64,000 bases of DNA, taken from assembly GCF_026240635.1 (NCBI RefSeq), contig NZ_CP110848.1, positions 2,995,741 through 3,059,740 on the forward strand, written 5' to 3'. The stretch comes from Trichothermofontia sichuanensis B231. Its GTDB lineage: Bacteria; Cyanobacteriota; Cyanobacteriia; B231. Under the pieces are notes generated by a model, which had not been told where the DNA came from, did no database searches, and saw only the letters and a program-made list of their open reading frames with translations. Made by a program: the position numbers and the translations under genes. This document shows positions 28,301 through 34,768 of the stretch, one piece after another (positions within the stretch are counted from its first letter, which is position 1; the number at the start of each line of letters is the position of its first letter).

Positions 28301-28333
28301 GGTGGTCAATTGCCGCTCAATTTTCGAGATCAT
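25328..28333 (-). CDS. MFS/nucleotide-translocase-like transporter fused to HEAT repeats
   Basis: This 1001-residue protein has an N-terminal half (about 40-460) with 11-12 membrane segments resembling the Npt/ADP-ATP translocase branch of the MFS (RTFLMFAFYTCMSVGLIWLE, FFDELLHYTLVASVAPVLF). The C-terminal half (about 480-1000) is built of HEAT-like helical pairs (PIVRGTAAALMLRRGN, ESLRVRCALLEAIAA, EAVLAYLHMASPRTLR). Similar fusions are found in cyanobacteria; the HEAT part would be cytosolic and may bind a partner. Substrate unknown, and no key nucleotide-binding residues can be judged by eye. Monocistronic; upstream lies the pstS promoter region of the opposite strand. Confidence 0.8.
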   Translation of the reverse strand: MISKIERQLTTSWLRQYLPGWLEQRLEPALQQLLIWVNLRPDEAGRTFLMFAFYTCMSVGLIWLEACAAALFLDRYGANSLAWIYIASSGIGSGLGFLYAWLQTVLPLRRVVVLIALLIAIPLLFFPVGLGVAAWVVVTVPIMRLWVEAIYVLSDLNTSITANQLFNIREIKRAYPLISSGLLVADVVSGFSLPLLLRWMDLPNVIFAAFIVMMIGVLILFYISRTYRQSFPDKVRKQPKRSDFNRRVQGPLRRYVILILTFFVLAQVLLVLIDFQYLTQIEKRFSGAEIASFLGLFGGILGLFELMAQWFLSSRAIEWLGVFLTLMVLPAVIILTGIASFFNLFVGLLALKFFDELLHYTLVASVAPVLFQPIPGALSARVQSAVRGIAEPLSNGFTGVAILLLLWGTKIIFPQQSLAFLQLLQSRLFVSIIITLAAIWLVVITLLQRNYVNLLVLSAERGQLSLPDSESGLKQYKAAFVKTLERPGPDAEKLSCIELLLQIDPKNVGEVLAPLLPNFSPTLQRKSLEAMLTHPNPVYLPQVQALISRSLPPEVLAVALRYVWLTDPTPDLNLNKLRPYLRPEVDPIVRGTAAALMLRRGNRDQKAEATYCLRQMITHKRERERVMGCRALGEADYMQALRLYIPNLLQDESLRVRCALLEAIAATRLEEYYPSLLRALHYKSTRKAAMQALVRLENAALPLLLAVAADPQRPPRMQADAWDVIGQIGTLEALDALVTHLETAWGASRRDLLRILLKLPYEAGIEAVLDRLGRTGVEQLINQEIMFVGQLYAALLDFEPRRLVGTEADLLRRSLRDMITDAEERLYLLMRFLYPADAIQAARFNLRDASHASKARGLEILDNTLDIRSKRTLLVLLDRRSDQEKLQSLAAELSYQSLSPSDRLRHLIDLRHFLAEWPLACCFHLARQQRWSLSPEAILACLHHPAGVVREAVLAYLHMASPRTLRELLPQLSHDPNPIVLGLVHQMMAELGVQPTSGPGF

Positions 28334-28653
28334 GCCAGCTAAATAAGGGAATTCCCCAGTCGGAATGCCTTTAATTTAGCCTGCCTTCGCCCCCTTGCAT
28401 GCGACTGTCGCGTTCTCGTAGCCTTTGCTGCCGGGAGTCGTGATTCTTAACCTGTTTAACCTGTTTCCTTTAAATGGCAATTACGAAGGCTTAATGTTAG
28501 CCCGATAGCCTAGCGAAGGGGATTCGTGTGCAACCCAGTCGTTTTCAGCCGCTGCCCGGTCGGTACTCGTTCGCGTAGCGTCCCCTCCAGACAATCGACC
28601 TATTTCATTGACGTGCAAACTACGTGCAAATTAGTGTGACAAGAGTGAGTGTT
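28334..28653. other. Divergent intergenic region before pstS
   Basis: Besides the Pho-box-like repeat at 28446-28468 it holds HIP1-like and short inverted sequences. No gene is visible. The GTG at 28624 is in frame with pstS but lies in a non-signal-peptide stretch. Confidence 0.4.
28446..28468 (+). promoter_or_regulatory. Pho-box-like tandem repeat upstream of pstS
   Basis: CTTAACCTGTTTAACCTG contains two copies of TTAACCTGT in direct tandem (period 9), followed by a weaker TTCCTTTAA. The cyanobacterial Pho box is a series of CTTAACCT-type repeats recognised by SphR/PhoB. The match and the position about 190 bp before pstS fit, but the spacing is shorter than the usual 11 bp. Confidence 0.5.
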
Positions 28654-29694
28654 ATGGTAGCCAGTCATCACCGGTTTGAATTCAAGCAGAGTGTGGCGCG
28701 AGCGATCGCCGCAGGCGTGGCCATTGCCGGCACCTTGGGCCTGTTGGGTACTGAGGTGAACGCTCAAGCCGCGCGCAACCTGATCAAAATTGATGGTTCC
28801 AGCACTGTTTTCCCCATCACTGAAGCTGTTGCTGAAGAATTCGAGAAGTCCCAACGGGCAGCGCTCAACGTCACTGTGGGCATTTCGGGTACGGGGGGCG
28901 GCTTCAAAAAGTTCTGTAATGGTGAAACCGACATTTCCAACGCCTCTCGCCCGATTAAGGCCGCTGAGATGCAAGAGTGTAAGGCCAAGGGGATTCAGTA
29001 TATTGAACTGCCCGTGGCCTATGATGCACTAACGGTAGTGATCAATCCCCGCAACACTTGGGCCACTCGGATGACGGTCGCTGATCTGAAAAAGATATGG
29101 TCACCGGCTGCCGAAGGCCGGATTCGGCGCTGGAACCAGGTACGGCCTGAGTGGCCCAATCAACCTCTAGATCTGTATGGTCCTGGTGCTGATTCAGGGA
29201 CCTTTGATTACTTTACAGAAGCGATTGTGGGGAAAGCGCAGGAAAGCCGGGGGGACTTCACGGCCAGTGAGGATGATAATGTCTTGGTGCAGGGGGTCTC
29301 GCGCAACCAGAATGCCCTGGGATATTTCGGCTTTTCCTATTACGAAGCGAATCGAAATCGGCTGCGGGCAGTGGCGATCGACAATGGTAATGGCCCGGTG
29401 ATGCCCTCACGGCAAACGGTCGAAAATGGTACCTACCAACCCCTCTCACGGCCTCTGTTTATTTATGTCAGCACCCGGGCAGCCCAACGTCCCGCAGTCC
29501 AGTCCTTTGTCCAGTTTTATCTAAACAATGTGCCTAAACTAGCAGCAGAAGTGGGGTATATCCCCCTGCCTGCCGAAGCCTACAGGCTGGCTAAGCAAAA
29601 CTTTGCGGCCCGCAAGACGGGATCGGTTTTTGCCAACCGGAATACGATCGGGGTCAAAATTGCCGACCTGTTGCGTTTAGAAGCGCAGCACTAG
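28654..29694 (+). CDS. pstS: Phosphate ABC transporter substrate-binding protein
   Basis: This 346-residue periplasmic protein has a signal peptide ([24 protein letters not shown]) and then the PstS pattern [40 protein letters not shown] and [17 protein letters not shown]. These form the phosphate pocket through main-chain and Ser/Thr contacts. The ATG at 28654 gives a clean signal peptide. pstCAB genes do not follow, so this is an isolated high-affinity binding protein, a common situation in cyanobacteria with several pstS paralogues. The Pho-box-like repeat upstream fits phosphate-starvation control. Confidence 0.92.
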   Translation: MVASHHRFEFKQSVARAIAAGVAIAGTLGLLGTEVNAQAARNLIKIDGSSTVFPITEAVAEEFEKSQRAALNVTVGISGTGGGFKKFCNGETDISNASRPIKAAEMQECKAKGIQYIELPVAYDALTVVINPRNTWATRMTVADLKKIWSPAAEGRIRRWNQVRPEWPNQPLDLYGPGADSGTFDYFTEAIVGKAQESRGDFTASEDDNVLVQGVSRNQNALGYFGFSYYEANRNRLRAVAIDNGNGPVMPSRQTVENGTYQPLSRPLFIYVSTRAAQRPAVQSFVQFYLNNVPKLAAEVGYIPLPAEAYRLAKQNFAARKTGSVFANRNTIGVKIADLLRLEAQH

Positions 29695-29719
29695 TAGCTG
29701 CCAAGGGCACGGGAGTACT

Positions 29720-29820
29720 CCAGTTTGGCAATAGGCAGCCCTCATCCCCCAACCCTTTCTCCCAAAAGGGGCCAAGGGGAGCCGGATTTGCTAGTCCCTC
29801 CCCCGTTCTGGGAGCTGATC
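29720..29820. repeat. Fragment of the shared intergenic repeat core
   Basis: CCCTCATCCCCCAACCC, GGAGCCGGATTTGC and CCCTCCCCCGTTCTGGGAG correspond to the interior of family A copies, but no terminal inverted repeats are left. It separates pstS from the tonB-like gene. Confidence 0.5.
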
Positions 29821-30004
29821 AATATCCCCTAATTTATCCCCTAATTCTGGTCCCCTTGGAGCCGCCATCGTGGCTTCAAGGGGTCTCCTGCCGTTACTGC
29901 TGTCAGGGCAGGTGCGCGATCGGGAGCATCTCGTCCGGCGAAGGTTACCGCCCCTGACTCCTTGTGCAGACTTCCAGCAACACTTACTGCATCATCACTG
30001 GCCT

Positions 30005-30841
30005 ATGACTGGTAATGTTTCTTCGCTTTTCCGTCAGCAGCAGGCGCTGTGGCGTCTGCTCTATCGCCCGATGCTGGTGATTTCGCTAGTACTGCATGGT
30101 GCCGTGCTGGCGGTGCGGTTACCGACTGAGCCACCTCCTCCCCCAGAGCCGGCGCCGAGTCCCTCCCCAACCCTGTCCCGGATTACCTCCTTAACTCCGC
30201 CCGCCCCTAAGCCCAAAGTAACCTCCAAGCCTAAGCCGCAACCTAGCGGTTCCCGTAGCGTCTCCGCCAGCGGATCGACGATCGCGCCAGCGTCGCCTAA
30301 ACCCCAGCCTAGCCCCATTGCTACCCAACCCAGTGCTGCGCCAACGCCGACCCCAGCCTCCCCTGAACCGCTCACACCAAAAGCTAGTCCTGCTGCGTCA
30401 TTGGCAGAGCTGGAAACAGGTGGCCCTGCTGAAGCTGTGGACGAATTTTTGGGACAACTTCAGCAAGGCATTAGTCAGGTGGATGCCGTTGAAGGACAGG
30501 GCATTCCTTATTTTTTATTTGAACAGCCGGAACAATTTTTTACAGCAGAGAGCTTACAGGCCAGCGAGACAACAGGGCAAGCTCCCACCCCCTTAGCGGG
30601 AATTGAAGATATCCTCTGGGCTTCACGGCAACGTCCTGAGCAGATTTATGCGTCCTTACAAAACCAATTTGCGGGTTTTACATTCACAGAGCAACCAGAA
30701 TACGGCGGGGGTACCCTCTATGCTGTGCAAAAGGGGAATACAACCCGTTATATCAGTCTGGTGCGGGCAAGGGATAAAACAGCAACCTTTGTGGTGATTT
30801 GGAAGCAGAACCCTCATCAACCAACGGTAGCTGCAAATTAG
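30005..30841 (+). CDS. tonB: TonB-like energy-transducing protein with unusual C-terminus
   Basis: This 278-residue protein has one N-terminal membrane segment (about residues 20-40) reading VISLVLHGAVLAVRL. It keeps the Ser and His spaced as in the TonB transmembrane motif. A long Pro/Ser/Lys-rich spacer (about 42-140; PPPPPEPAPSPSP, PKPKVTSKPKPQPSG) is followed by a C-terminal domain of about 130 residues. That domain ends GGGTLYAVQKGNTTRYISLV and lacks the canonical TonB C-terminal YP motif. It sits 64 bp before exbB, followed by exbD, and would transmit proton-motive force from ExbBD to outer-membrane receptors. Start ATG 30005; an upstream GTG at 29870 adds a doubtful segment. No TonB-dependent receptor is nearby. 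Confidence 0.8.
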   Translation: MTGNVSSLFRQQQALWRLLYRPMLVISLVLHGAVLAVRLPTEPPPPPEPAPSPSPTLSRITSLTPPAPKPKVTSKPKPQPSGSRSVSASGSTIAPASPKPQPSPIATQPSAAPTPTPASPEPLTPKASPAASLAELETGGPAEAVDEFLGQLQQGISQVDAVEGQGIPYFLFEQPEQFFTAESLQASETTGQAPTPLAGIEDILWASRQRPEQIYASLQNQFAGFTFTEQPEYGGGTLYAVQKGNTTRYISLVRARDKTATFVVIWKQNPHQPTVAAN

Positions 30842-30905
30842 TATCACCATCCCTTACCCTAAAATCGGAACAGTTTGCCTTGACCCTTGAGTTTGCGCTG
30901 AGCCT

Positions 30906-31553
30906 ATGGTTGTGTACGATCTTTTCCTCGCAGGGGGACCCGTGATGTGGCCGATTTTGGCGCTGTCGGTGGCGACGGTGGCCTGTGCTTGCGATCGCGC
31001 CTGGTTCTGGTTTAACCTGCTGCGCCAGGAGGATCGGATCGTGCAGGATGTCCTCGCCGCTGCCCATGAGGATTTGGACAAGGCGGCGGCGATCGCCCAA
31101 CAGGCGCAGGTGTTACCGATCGGGCGCTTTTTGCTGGCTCCTCTAAAGTTAAAACAGCCTAGCCCGGAGACATTCCGTTTGGCAATGGAGTCGGCGGGCG
31201 ATCGTGAATTCGTGCAAATGCGCAAGGGGGATAAGTTGCTGGAAACGGTGGTGGCAGTTGCACCTCTGTTGGGATTATTGGGCACGGTGACGGGGTTGAT
31301 TGGCACGTTTAGTAACCTCAACATTGGGGCGGGAGGAGCCAGCGAGGAAGCCACGAAGGCCGCCGCAGGGATTGGCGAGGCCCTGATTACGACGGCAGCG
31401 GGGATGATCGTGGCGATTTTGGCACTACTGGTGTTTCGGGTGTTAGTGGCACTCCAGGCCCAGCAGATGGACTATTTTTCCAATGTGGGCACGGAGCTAG
31501 AGTTAATCTACCGGCAGGAGTGGTATGAGCGGCGACGGCTAGAGGAGGGTTAA
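30906..31553 (+). CDS. exbB: ExbB/TolQ/MotA-family proton channel protein
   Basis: This 215-residue inner-membrane protein has three membrane segments. The first is GGPVMWPILALSVATVACA near the N-terminus. The MotA/TolQ/ExbB core is ETVVAVAPLLGLLGTVTGLIGTF with GIGEALITTAAGMIVAILAL, including the Thr residues of the proton path. It pairs with the exbD gene 3 bp downstream and with the tonB-like gene upstream. Such a trio powers TonB-type transport across the outer membrane, typically of iron chelates in cyanobacteria. Confidence 0.92.
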   Translation: MVVYDLFLAGGPVMWPILALSVATVACACDRAWFWFNLLRQEDRIVQDVLAAAHEDLDKAAAIAQQAQVLPIGRFLLAPLKLKQPSPETFRLAMESAGDREFVQMRKGDKLLETVVAVAPLLGLLGTVTGLIGTFSNLNIGAGGASEEATKAAAGIGEALITTAAGMIVAILALLVFRVLVALQAQQMDYFSNVGTELELIYRQEWYERRRLEEG

Positions 31554-31556
31554 ACG

Positions 31557-31964
31557 ATGCGGTCCCGTTCCCGACAGGCAGACACTTCTCTGCCAGAGGT
31601 AAACCTGATCCCGATGATGAATGCCATGCTGGCGATTCTGGCTTTTTTTGTGATTGTGGCCATGTCCCTGAGCAGCTTTCAAACCTTAACGGTGGAATTA
31701 CCACCGGCTGAGGATGCGATCGTCCCCCCAAACTTACCAGCCCCCTTGATCGCGAAACTCCAAGCGGGGGGACAAATCCGCCTCAATGACCAACCTGTTA
31801 ATCAAGCCGAGTTAACCGCCGCAATCCGGACTTACCTAGCCACAAATCCCCAGGGAAGTGTCCTCCTCCAGGCGGATGCCCAGGTCCCGTATCGCGAGGT
31901 GATTCAACTTCTGGGTACGATGCAGGATGCGGGGGGCGATCGCGTCTCCCTGGCGATCGATTAA
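31557..31964 (+). CDS. exbD: ExbD/TolR-family protein
   Basis: This 135-residue protein has one membrane segment (MMNAMLAILAFFVIVAMS), preceded by the family motif LPEVNLIPMMNAM. ExbD usually has an essential Asp in this segment (as in PLIDVMLVLL); here the corresponding position reads Asn-Ala (MMNAMLAIL). This could alter proton coupling or shift the residue used. The periplasmic part ends VPYREVIQLLGTMQDAGGDRVSLA, typical of the family. Starts 3 bp after exbB with GAGG upstream. Confidence 0.88.
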   Translation: MRSRSRQADTSLPEVNLIPMMNAMLAILAFFVIVAMSLSSFQTLTVELPPAEDAIVPPNLPAPLIAKLQAGGQIRLNDQPVNQAELTAAIRTYLATNPQGSVLLQADAQVPYREVIQLLGTMQDAGGDRVSLAID

Positions 31965-32108
31965 GGGGCCTATTCGCATTTCCCCAAGATCACAACGGTT
32001 AGGCAAACTTATATTACGTCATGTAACAACTGGTTTCCCTAACTGACGATTTGACGGAAAGTATTTTCATTCAGCCATTCTGTTGCATTAAGGAGTTCAT
32101 TCGTCATT

Positions 32109-32201
32109 ATGCTGTCAGATACCCAAGTTTTTGTGGCGCTAGTGGTTGCTCTCATCCCTGGTATTTTGGCGTTCCGGCTTGCCACGGAACTTTACAAGTA
32201 A
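32109..32201 (+). CDS. psaM: Photosystem I reaction centre subunit XII
   Basis: This 30-residue single-span protein begins [15 protein letters not shown] and ends RLATELYK, matching PsaM of cyanobacteria almost residue for residue (family form [16 protein letters not shown]...). PsaM lies at the PSI trimer/monomer interface. It is too short for ordinary gene finding. It is preceded by 145 bp from exbD and followed by its own terminator, so it is a separate transcript unrelated to the tonB operon. Confidence 0.94.
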   Translation: MLSDTQVFVALVVALIPGILAFRLATELYK

Positions 32202-32267
32202 GGCTAGCACGGGTGTTGGGTGCCAGGGTACTCAGCCCCCGTCTTCCATCTCAGACAACTCATTGCC

Positions 32268-32303
32268 CCTAAGCTCCTTGACGCCGGGAGATTAGGGTTT
32301 TTT
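32268..32303 (+). terminator. Rho-independent terminator of psaM
   Basis: CCTAAGCTCC and GGAGATTAGG pair over 9 of 10 positions around a 9-base loop and are followed by GTTTTTT. It lies 67 bp after the psaM stop. Confidence 0.8.
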
Positions 32304-32343
32304 ATTCGGGTGCTGGCATTGGGAGGGCAGATGGCTTCCCAGC

Positions 32344-32450
32344 TATAGTCATTGCCATTTAGGCTGAAACAGCCCCCTCACCCCCAGCCCCTCTCCCAGA
32401 GCGAGAGAGGGCAGTGAAAAACTGTATCGTTCTTATTTGGATTGACCATA
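32344..32450. repeat. Intergenic repeat, family B, next to a broken gene
   Basis: TATAGTCATTGCCATTTAG at the left, core CCCTCTCCCAGAGCGAGAG, right end TATTTGGATTGACCATA. It is nearly identical to the inverse of the copy at 39775-39881. Its right edge abuts the coding remnant that starts at 32451, which lacks a proper N-terminus. Confidence 0.82.
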
Positions 32451-32904
32451 AGCCTGGAAGCCTCTTTAAGTTGGCTTGGAAAGATGACGAAGGTAATGCC
32501 AGCAAACTGCAGCAAGGAGATCTAATATTGCTTAGGCAAGGTGGTTATGTTACGCACCTTGTGGAAGTACTCGATTACAAGCCGGAGCGTGAAAGGTGGC
32601 AAGGTGATTTCAATATCTATCGAAAGTATTTGGGGCTCTTCTGAGTTTATGGTGGGGGCGCTACGCGCCCCCACCATAAACTCAGCATTTGCGATCGTTT
32701 ATTTGTAGCTGCTGATACTGCTTACCCCAAAATCCCAGAAGAACCGTATTTGGTTACCCAGTTAGGCTTCAGGGTGGCGACGTGATGTTTCTGGAAACAA
32801 TGCCCACTTTTCAGCAAAACTGGCAAAATCAGGGCAGTTTGCCCGCATTTCAAGAGCGTGTTCGGGCTATGCTCACTCTACCTGAGAGGAGCGATAATAG
32901 ATAG
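32451..32904 (+). pseudogene. Remnant of a small-domain gene split by a MITE
   Basis: Two coding pieces flank the MITE at 32634-32745. The first reads GNASKLQQGDLILLRQGG ... THLVEVLDYKPE ... GDFNIYR. The second, in another frame, reads VFGYPVRLQGGDVMFLE ... ERVRAML and ends at TAG 32902-32904. They look like halves of one cyanobacterial protein with a small beta-rich (EVE/PUA-like?) domain; that family call is from memory. The stop codon that ends the first piece is the TGA inside the MITE end GGCTCTTCTGAG. Removing the MITE and one copy of the 8-bp duplication still leaves the halves out of frame, so other deletions exist. The N-terminus is also lost, at the family B repeat. Confidence 0.6.
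32634..32745. mobile_element. 112-bp MITE, copy 1, with 8-bp target duplication GTATTTGG
   Basis: The inverted ends are GGCTCTTCTGAG at the left and the complement of GGTTCTTCTGGG at the right. The left half is a long hairpin GAGTTTATGGTGGGGGCGCT / GCGCCCCCACCATAAACTC. The flanks 32626-32633 and 32746-32753 are both GTATTTGG. The element encodes nothing. The GGCTCTT ends and 8-bp duplication recall the ISL3 family, but no such transposase is in the window. Confidence 0.88.
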
Positions 32905-32934
32905 AGTAAGTATGAAGTGCTGAGTGGAGTAGCG

Positions 32935-33153
32935 ATGACTGAGTTGCTTGAACGCGCAATCGCCCGGTTACAAGCCTTACCTGAAAGCGAACAGGATGCG
33001 ATCGCTGCAATGATTTTGGAAGAGATAGAGGACGATCGGCGTTGGGATGAATCATTCTCTCGGTCACCAGATATTCTTGCAAAACTGGCTGCTTCTGCAA
33101 TGGCTGAATATCATGCAGGTCAAACCCAAGAACTTGACCCAGAGACACTGTGA
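32935..33153 (+). CDS. Small antitoxin-like protein of a type II toxin-antitoxin pair
   Basis: This 72-residue acidic protein reads MTELLERAIARLQALPESEQDAIAAMILEE in its first 30 residues, shown here in pieces: TELLERAIARL, PESEQDAIAAMIL and EEIEDDRRWDESF. This pattern is common for antitoxins of ParE/RelE-type pairs in cyanobacteria. The C-terminus (AEYHAGQTQELDPETL) would wrap the toxin. The stop overlaps the GTG start of the following toxin remnant by 4 bp (GTGA). The frame is intact although the toxin is not. Confidence 0.72.
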   Translation: MTELLERAIARLQALPESEQDAIAAMILEEIEDDRRWDESFSRSPDILAKLAASAMAEYHAGQTQELDPETL

Positions 33154-33419
33154 AATCGCGCACTACTACCGAGTTTCGTAAACTATTCGCTAATTTACCT
33201 AAACAGGTTCAAGAGCAAGCCCGTGCAGCGTATCGTTAGTTTAAGGAAGACCCCAGCTATCCAAGTCTACGCTTCAAGAAGGTTCATCCGGTGTTGCCGA
33301 TCTACTCTGCCCGTATTAGTAAAAGTTATCGAGCGATTGGGCAATTAGATGGAGATACAGTGATTTGGTTTTGGGTAGGTTCTCACGCAGAATACGACAG
33401 ATTGTTGGAGCAGTTGTAG
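33150..33419 (+). pseudogene. RelE/ParE-type toxin inactivated by a nonsense codon
   Basis: From GTG 33150 the frame reads KSRTTTEFRKLFANLP and on to RAAYR, then TAG at 33237-33239 (codon 30). It continues FKEDPSYPSLRFKKVH, YSARISKSYRAIGQL and DTVIWFWVGSHAEYDRLL to the stop at 33419. That is a complete 89-residue ParE/RelE-like toxin except for one TAG where Leu (TTG) would be expected. The overlap with the antitoxin stop is the normal operon arrangement. Sequencing error cannot be excluded from one sequence. Confidence 0.75.
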
Positions 33420-33536
33420 CAGCACGGCATAACAACCCCAATGCACCCGACCGCCGAAAGTCTGTCTGTAAGTGTTCGAGGTTGCTTGCGGCGGGTGATT
33501 GGGAACGTTGGCCGATCAGACCGGCATTTTTTGTAC

Positions 33537-33684
33537 CCGTTTCACCGCCAGTGGGGGGCATGATGATCAATTCTCCTCGTGCCGATCGCTCTAGTCGCAG
33601 GTCACGATTATGACGACAGATTTCCTCGAACTGCTCGTCGGTCAGTTCTAAAGTGGGTTGGAGGGCGATCGCTAAGGTAGTCAT
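33537..33684 (-). pseudogene. Duplicated 5' fragment of the Uma2 nuclease gene
   Basis: It translates to the same first 50 residues as the intact gene at 33731-34327 (MTTLAIALQPTLELTDEQ ... IIMPPTGGETG) with only a few silent base changes. The homology stops at 33537 and the frame runs on into unrelated sequence. No catalytic residues are included. It is a recent partial tandem duplication lying just downstream of the full copy on the same strand. Confidence 0.8.
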
Positions 33685-33730
33685 GGGGATGGCGATAACT
33701 CCCGATCATGGCGGGTAATCGGTGGCAAAG

Positions 33731-34327
33731 TTATTCCGATTCTAGCGAGCTAGTGAGAATGCCGCTCAAATCCAGACTAAAACCTGGCAGCAGGTTTTCC
33801 CCCGACAGGGTTGCCGGATTGATTAATAGTTCAGGATCTTGCTGGGCACGGTAGATTTCTACTGTTCGAGTTTGCGGATCAATTAACCACCCCAGTTGCA
33901 GGCCATTGTCTTGATACTCGCACATCTTGGCCCGGACATCTTCTAACTCATCAGTAGGGGAACGCAGTTCGATCGCAAAATCCGGGCATAGGGGAATAAA
34001 CTTTTCCCGTTGTTGAGGCGTCAGGGCTTGCCAGCGATCGCGCCTCACCCAAGCCGCATCCGGCGCACGAATCGCCCCATTGGGAAGCTTAAACCCGGTT
34101 GAAGAATCAAAGGCTTCGCCTAATCCAGTTTGCTCGTTCCAAAGGCACAGCCGAGTACCCAGCTTGAGGTTCCGTCGTCCCGTTTCTCCACCAGTGGGGG
34201 GCATAATAATCAATTCTCCTCGCGCCGATCGCTCTAGTCGCAGATCACGATTATGCCGACAGATTTCCTCGAACTGCTCGTCGGTCAGTTCTAAAGTGGG
34301 TTGGAGGGCGATCGCGAGGGTTGTCAT
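33731..34327 (-). CDS. Uma2-family (DUF820) restriction-endonuclease-like protein
   Basis: This 198-residue protein carries the DUF820/Uma2 fold. It has FEEICRHNRDLRLERSARGEL and IMPPTGGETG at the N-terminus, then AIRAPDAAWVRRDRW (Asp) and FAIELRSPTDELEDVRAKMCEY (Glu) as the PD-(D/E)xK-like core, with YQDNGLQLGWLIDP following. These genes are strongly amplified in cyanobacteria and presumed nucleases, but their biological role is unknown. The length is normal. A 5' fragment duplicate lies 47 bp downstream. Confidence 0.88.
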   Translation of the reverse strand: MTTLAIALQPTLELTDEQFEEICRHNRDLRLERSARGELIIMPPTGGETGRRNLKLGTRLCLWNEQTGLGEAFDSSTGFKLPNGAIRAPDAAWVRRDRWQALTPQQREKFIPLCPDFAIELRSPTDELEDVRAKMCEYQDNGLQLGWLIDPQTRTVEIYRAQQDPELLINPATLSGENLLPGFSLDLSGILTSSLESE

Positions 34328-34453
34328 CGTAATTTTCGATTAACACCTAACCCTAGTGTAGAGGGTATAACAACCACGTAGGGGTGGGTTTGCACAAAAA
34401 TCTTGATCCATTCTTTAAACTCAAATAGCGTCGCTGTATCTACTGATATGTGA

Positions 34454-34768
34454 ATGTACGACATTGAGTTTACTCAGACTGCCCTACAAGATTTACGGTA
34501 CTTCCGTAAATACGAGCAAAATATTGTCTTGGACGCTATTCAAACCCAACTGACCTACGAACCAACCCTAGAGACAGAAAATCGGTTTCGCCGCGATCCC
34601 CCAGAGATCAGCGAGTGGGAATTACGCATAGGCAAATATCGCGTACTCTACAATGCAGATAGTACTGTGATGATTGTACGCATTGAGCGCATTGGCAGTA
34701 AGCCCAACAACACCCTAAGTTTTCAGGGTCAGCCGTGGTTGGGCAGCCCTAGAAGGAGGAACCCCTAA
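34454..34768 (+). CDS. RelE/ParE-family toxin without visible antitoxin
   Basis: This 104-residue protein reads YDIEFTQTALQDLRYFRKYEQ at the N-terminus and WELRIGKYRVLYNAD with MIVRIERIGSK at the C-terminal part, the RelE/ParE fold. Such toxins cleave mRNA at the ribosome or poison gyrase, normally kept in check by an antitoxin encoded next to them. No antitoxin frame is recognisable in the 126 bp upstream. The gene downstream overlaps its stop by one base (TAATG) and might be the partner, but does not look like a known antitoxin. The tail QPWLGSPRRRNP looks non-native, as if the 3' end was extended by read-through. Confidence 0.72.
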   Translation: MYDIEFTQTALQDLRYFRKYEQNIVLDAIQTQLTYEPTLETENRFRRDPPEISEWELRIGKYRVLYNADSTVMIVRIERIGSKPNNTLSFQGQPWLGSPRRRNP

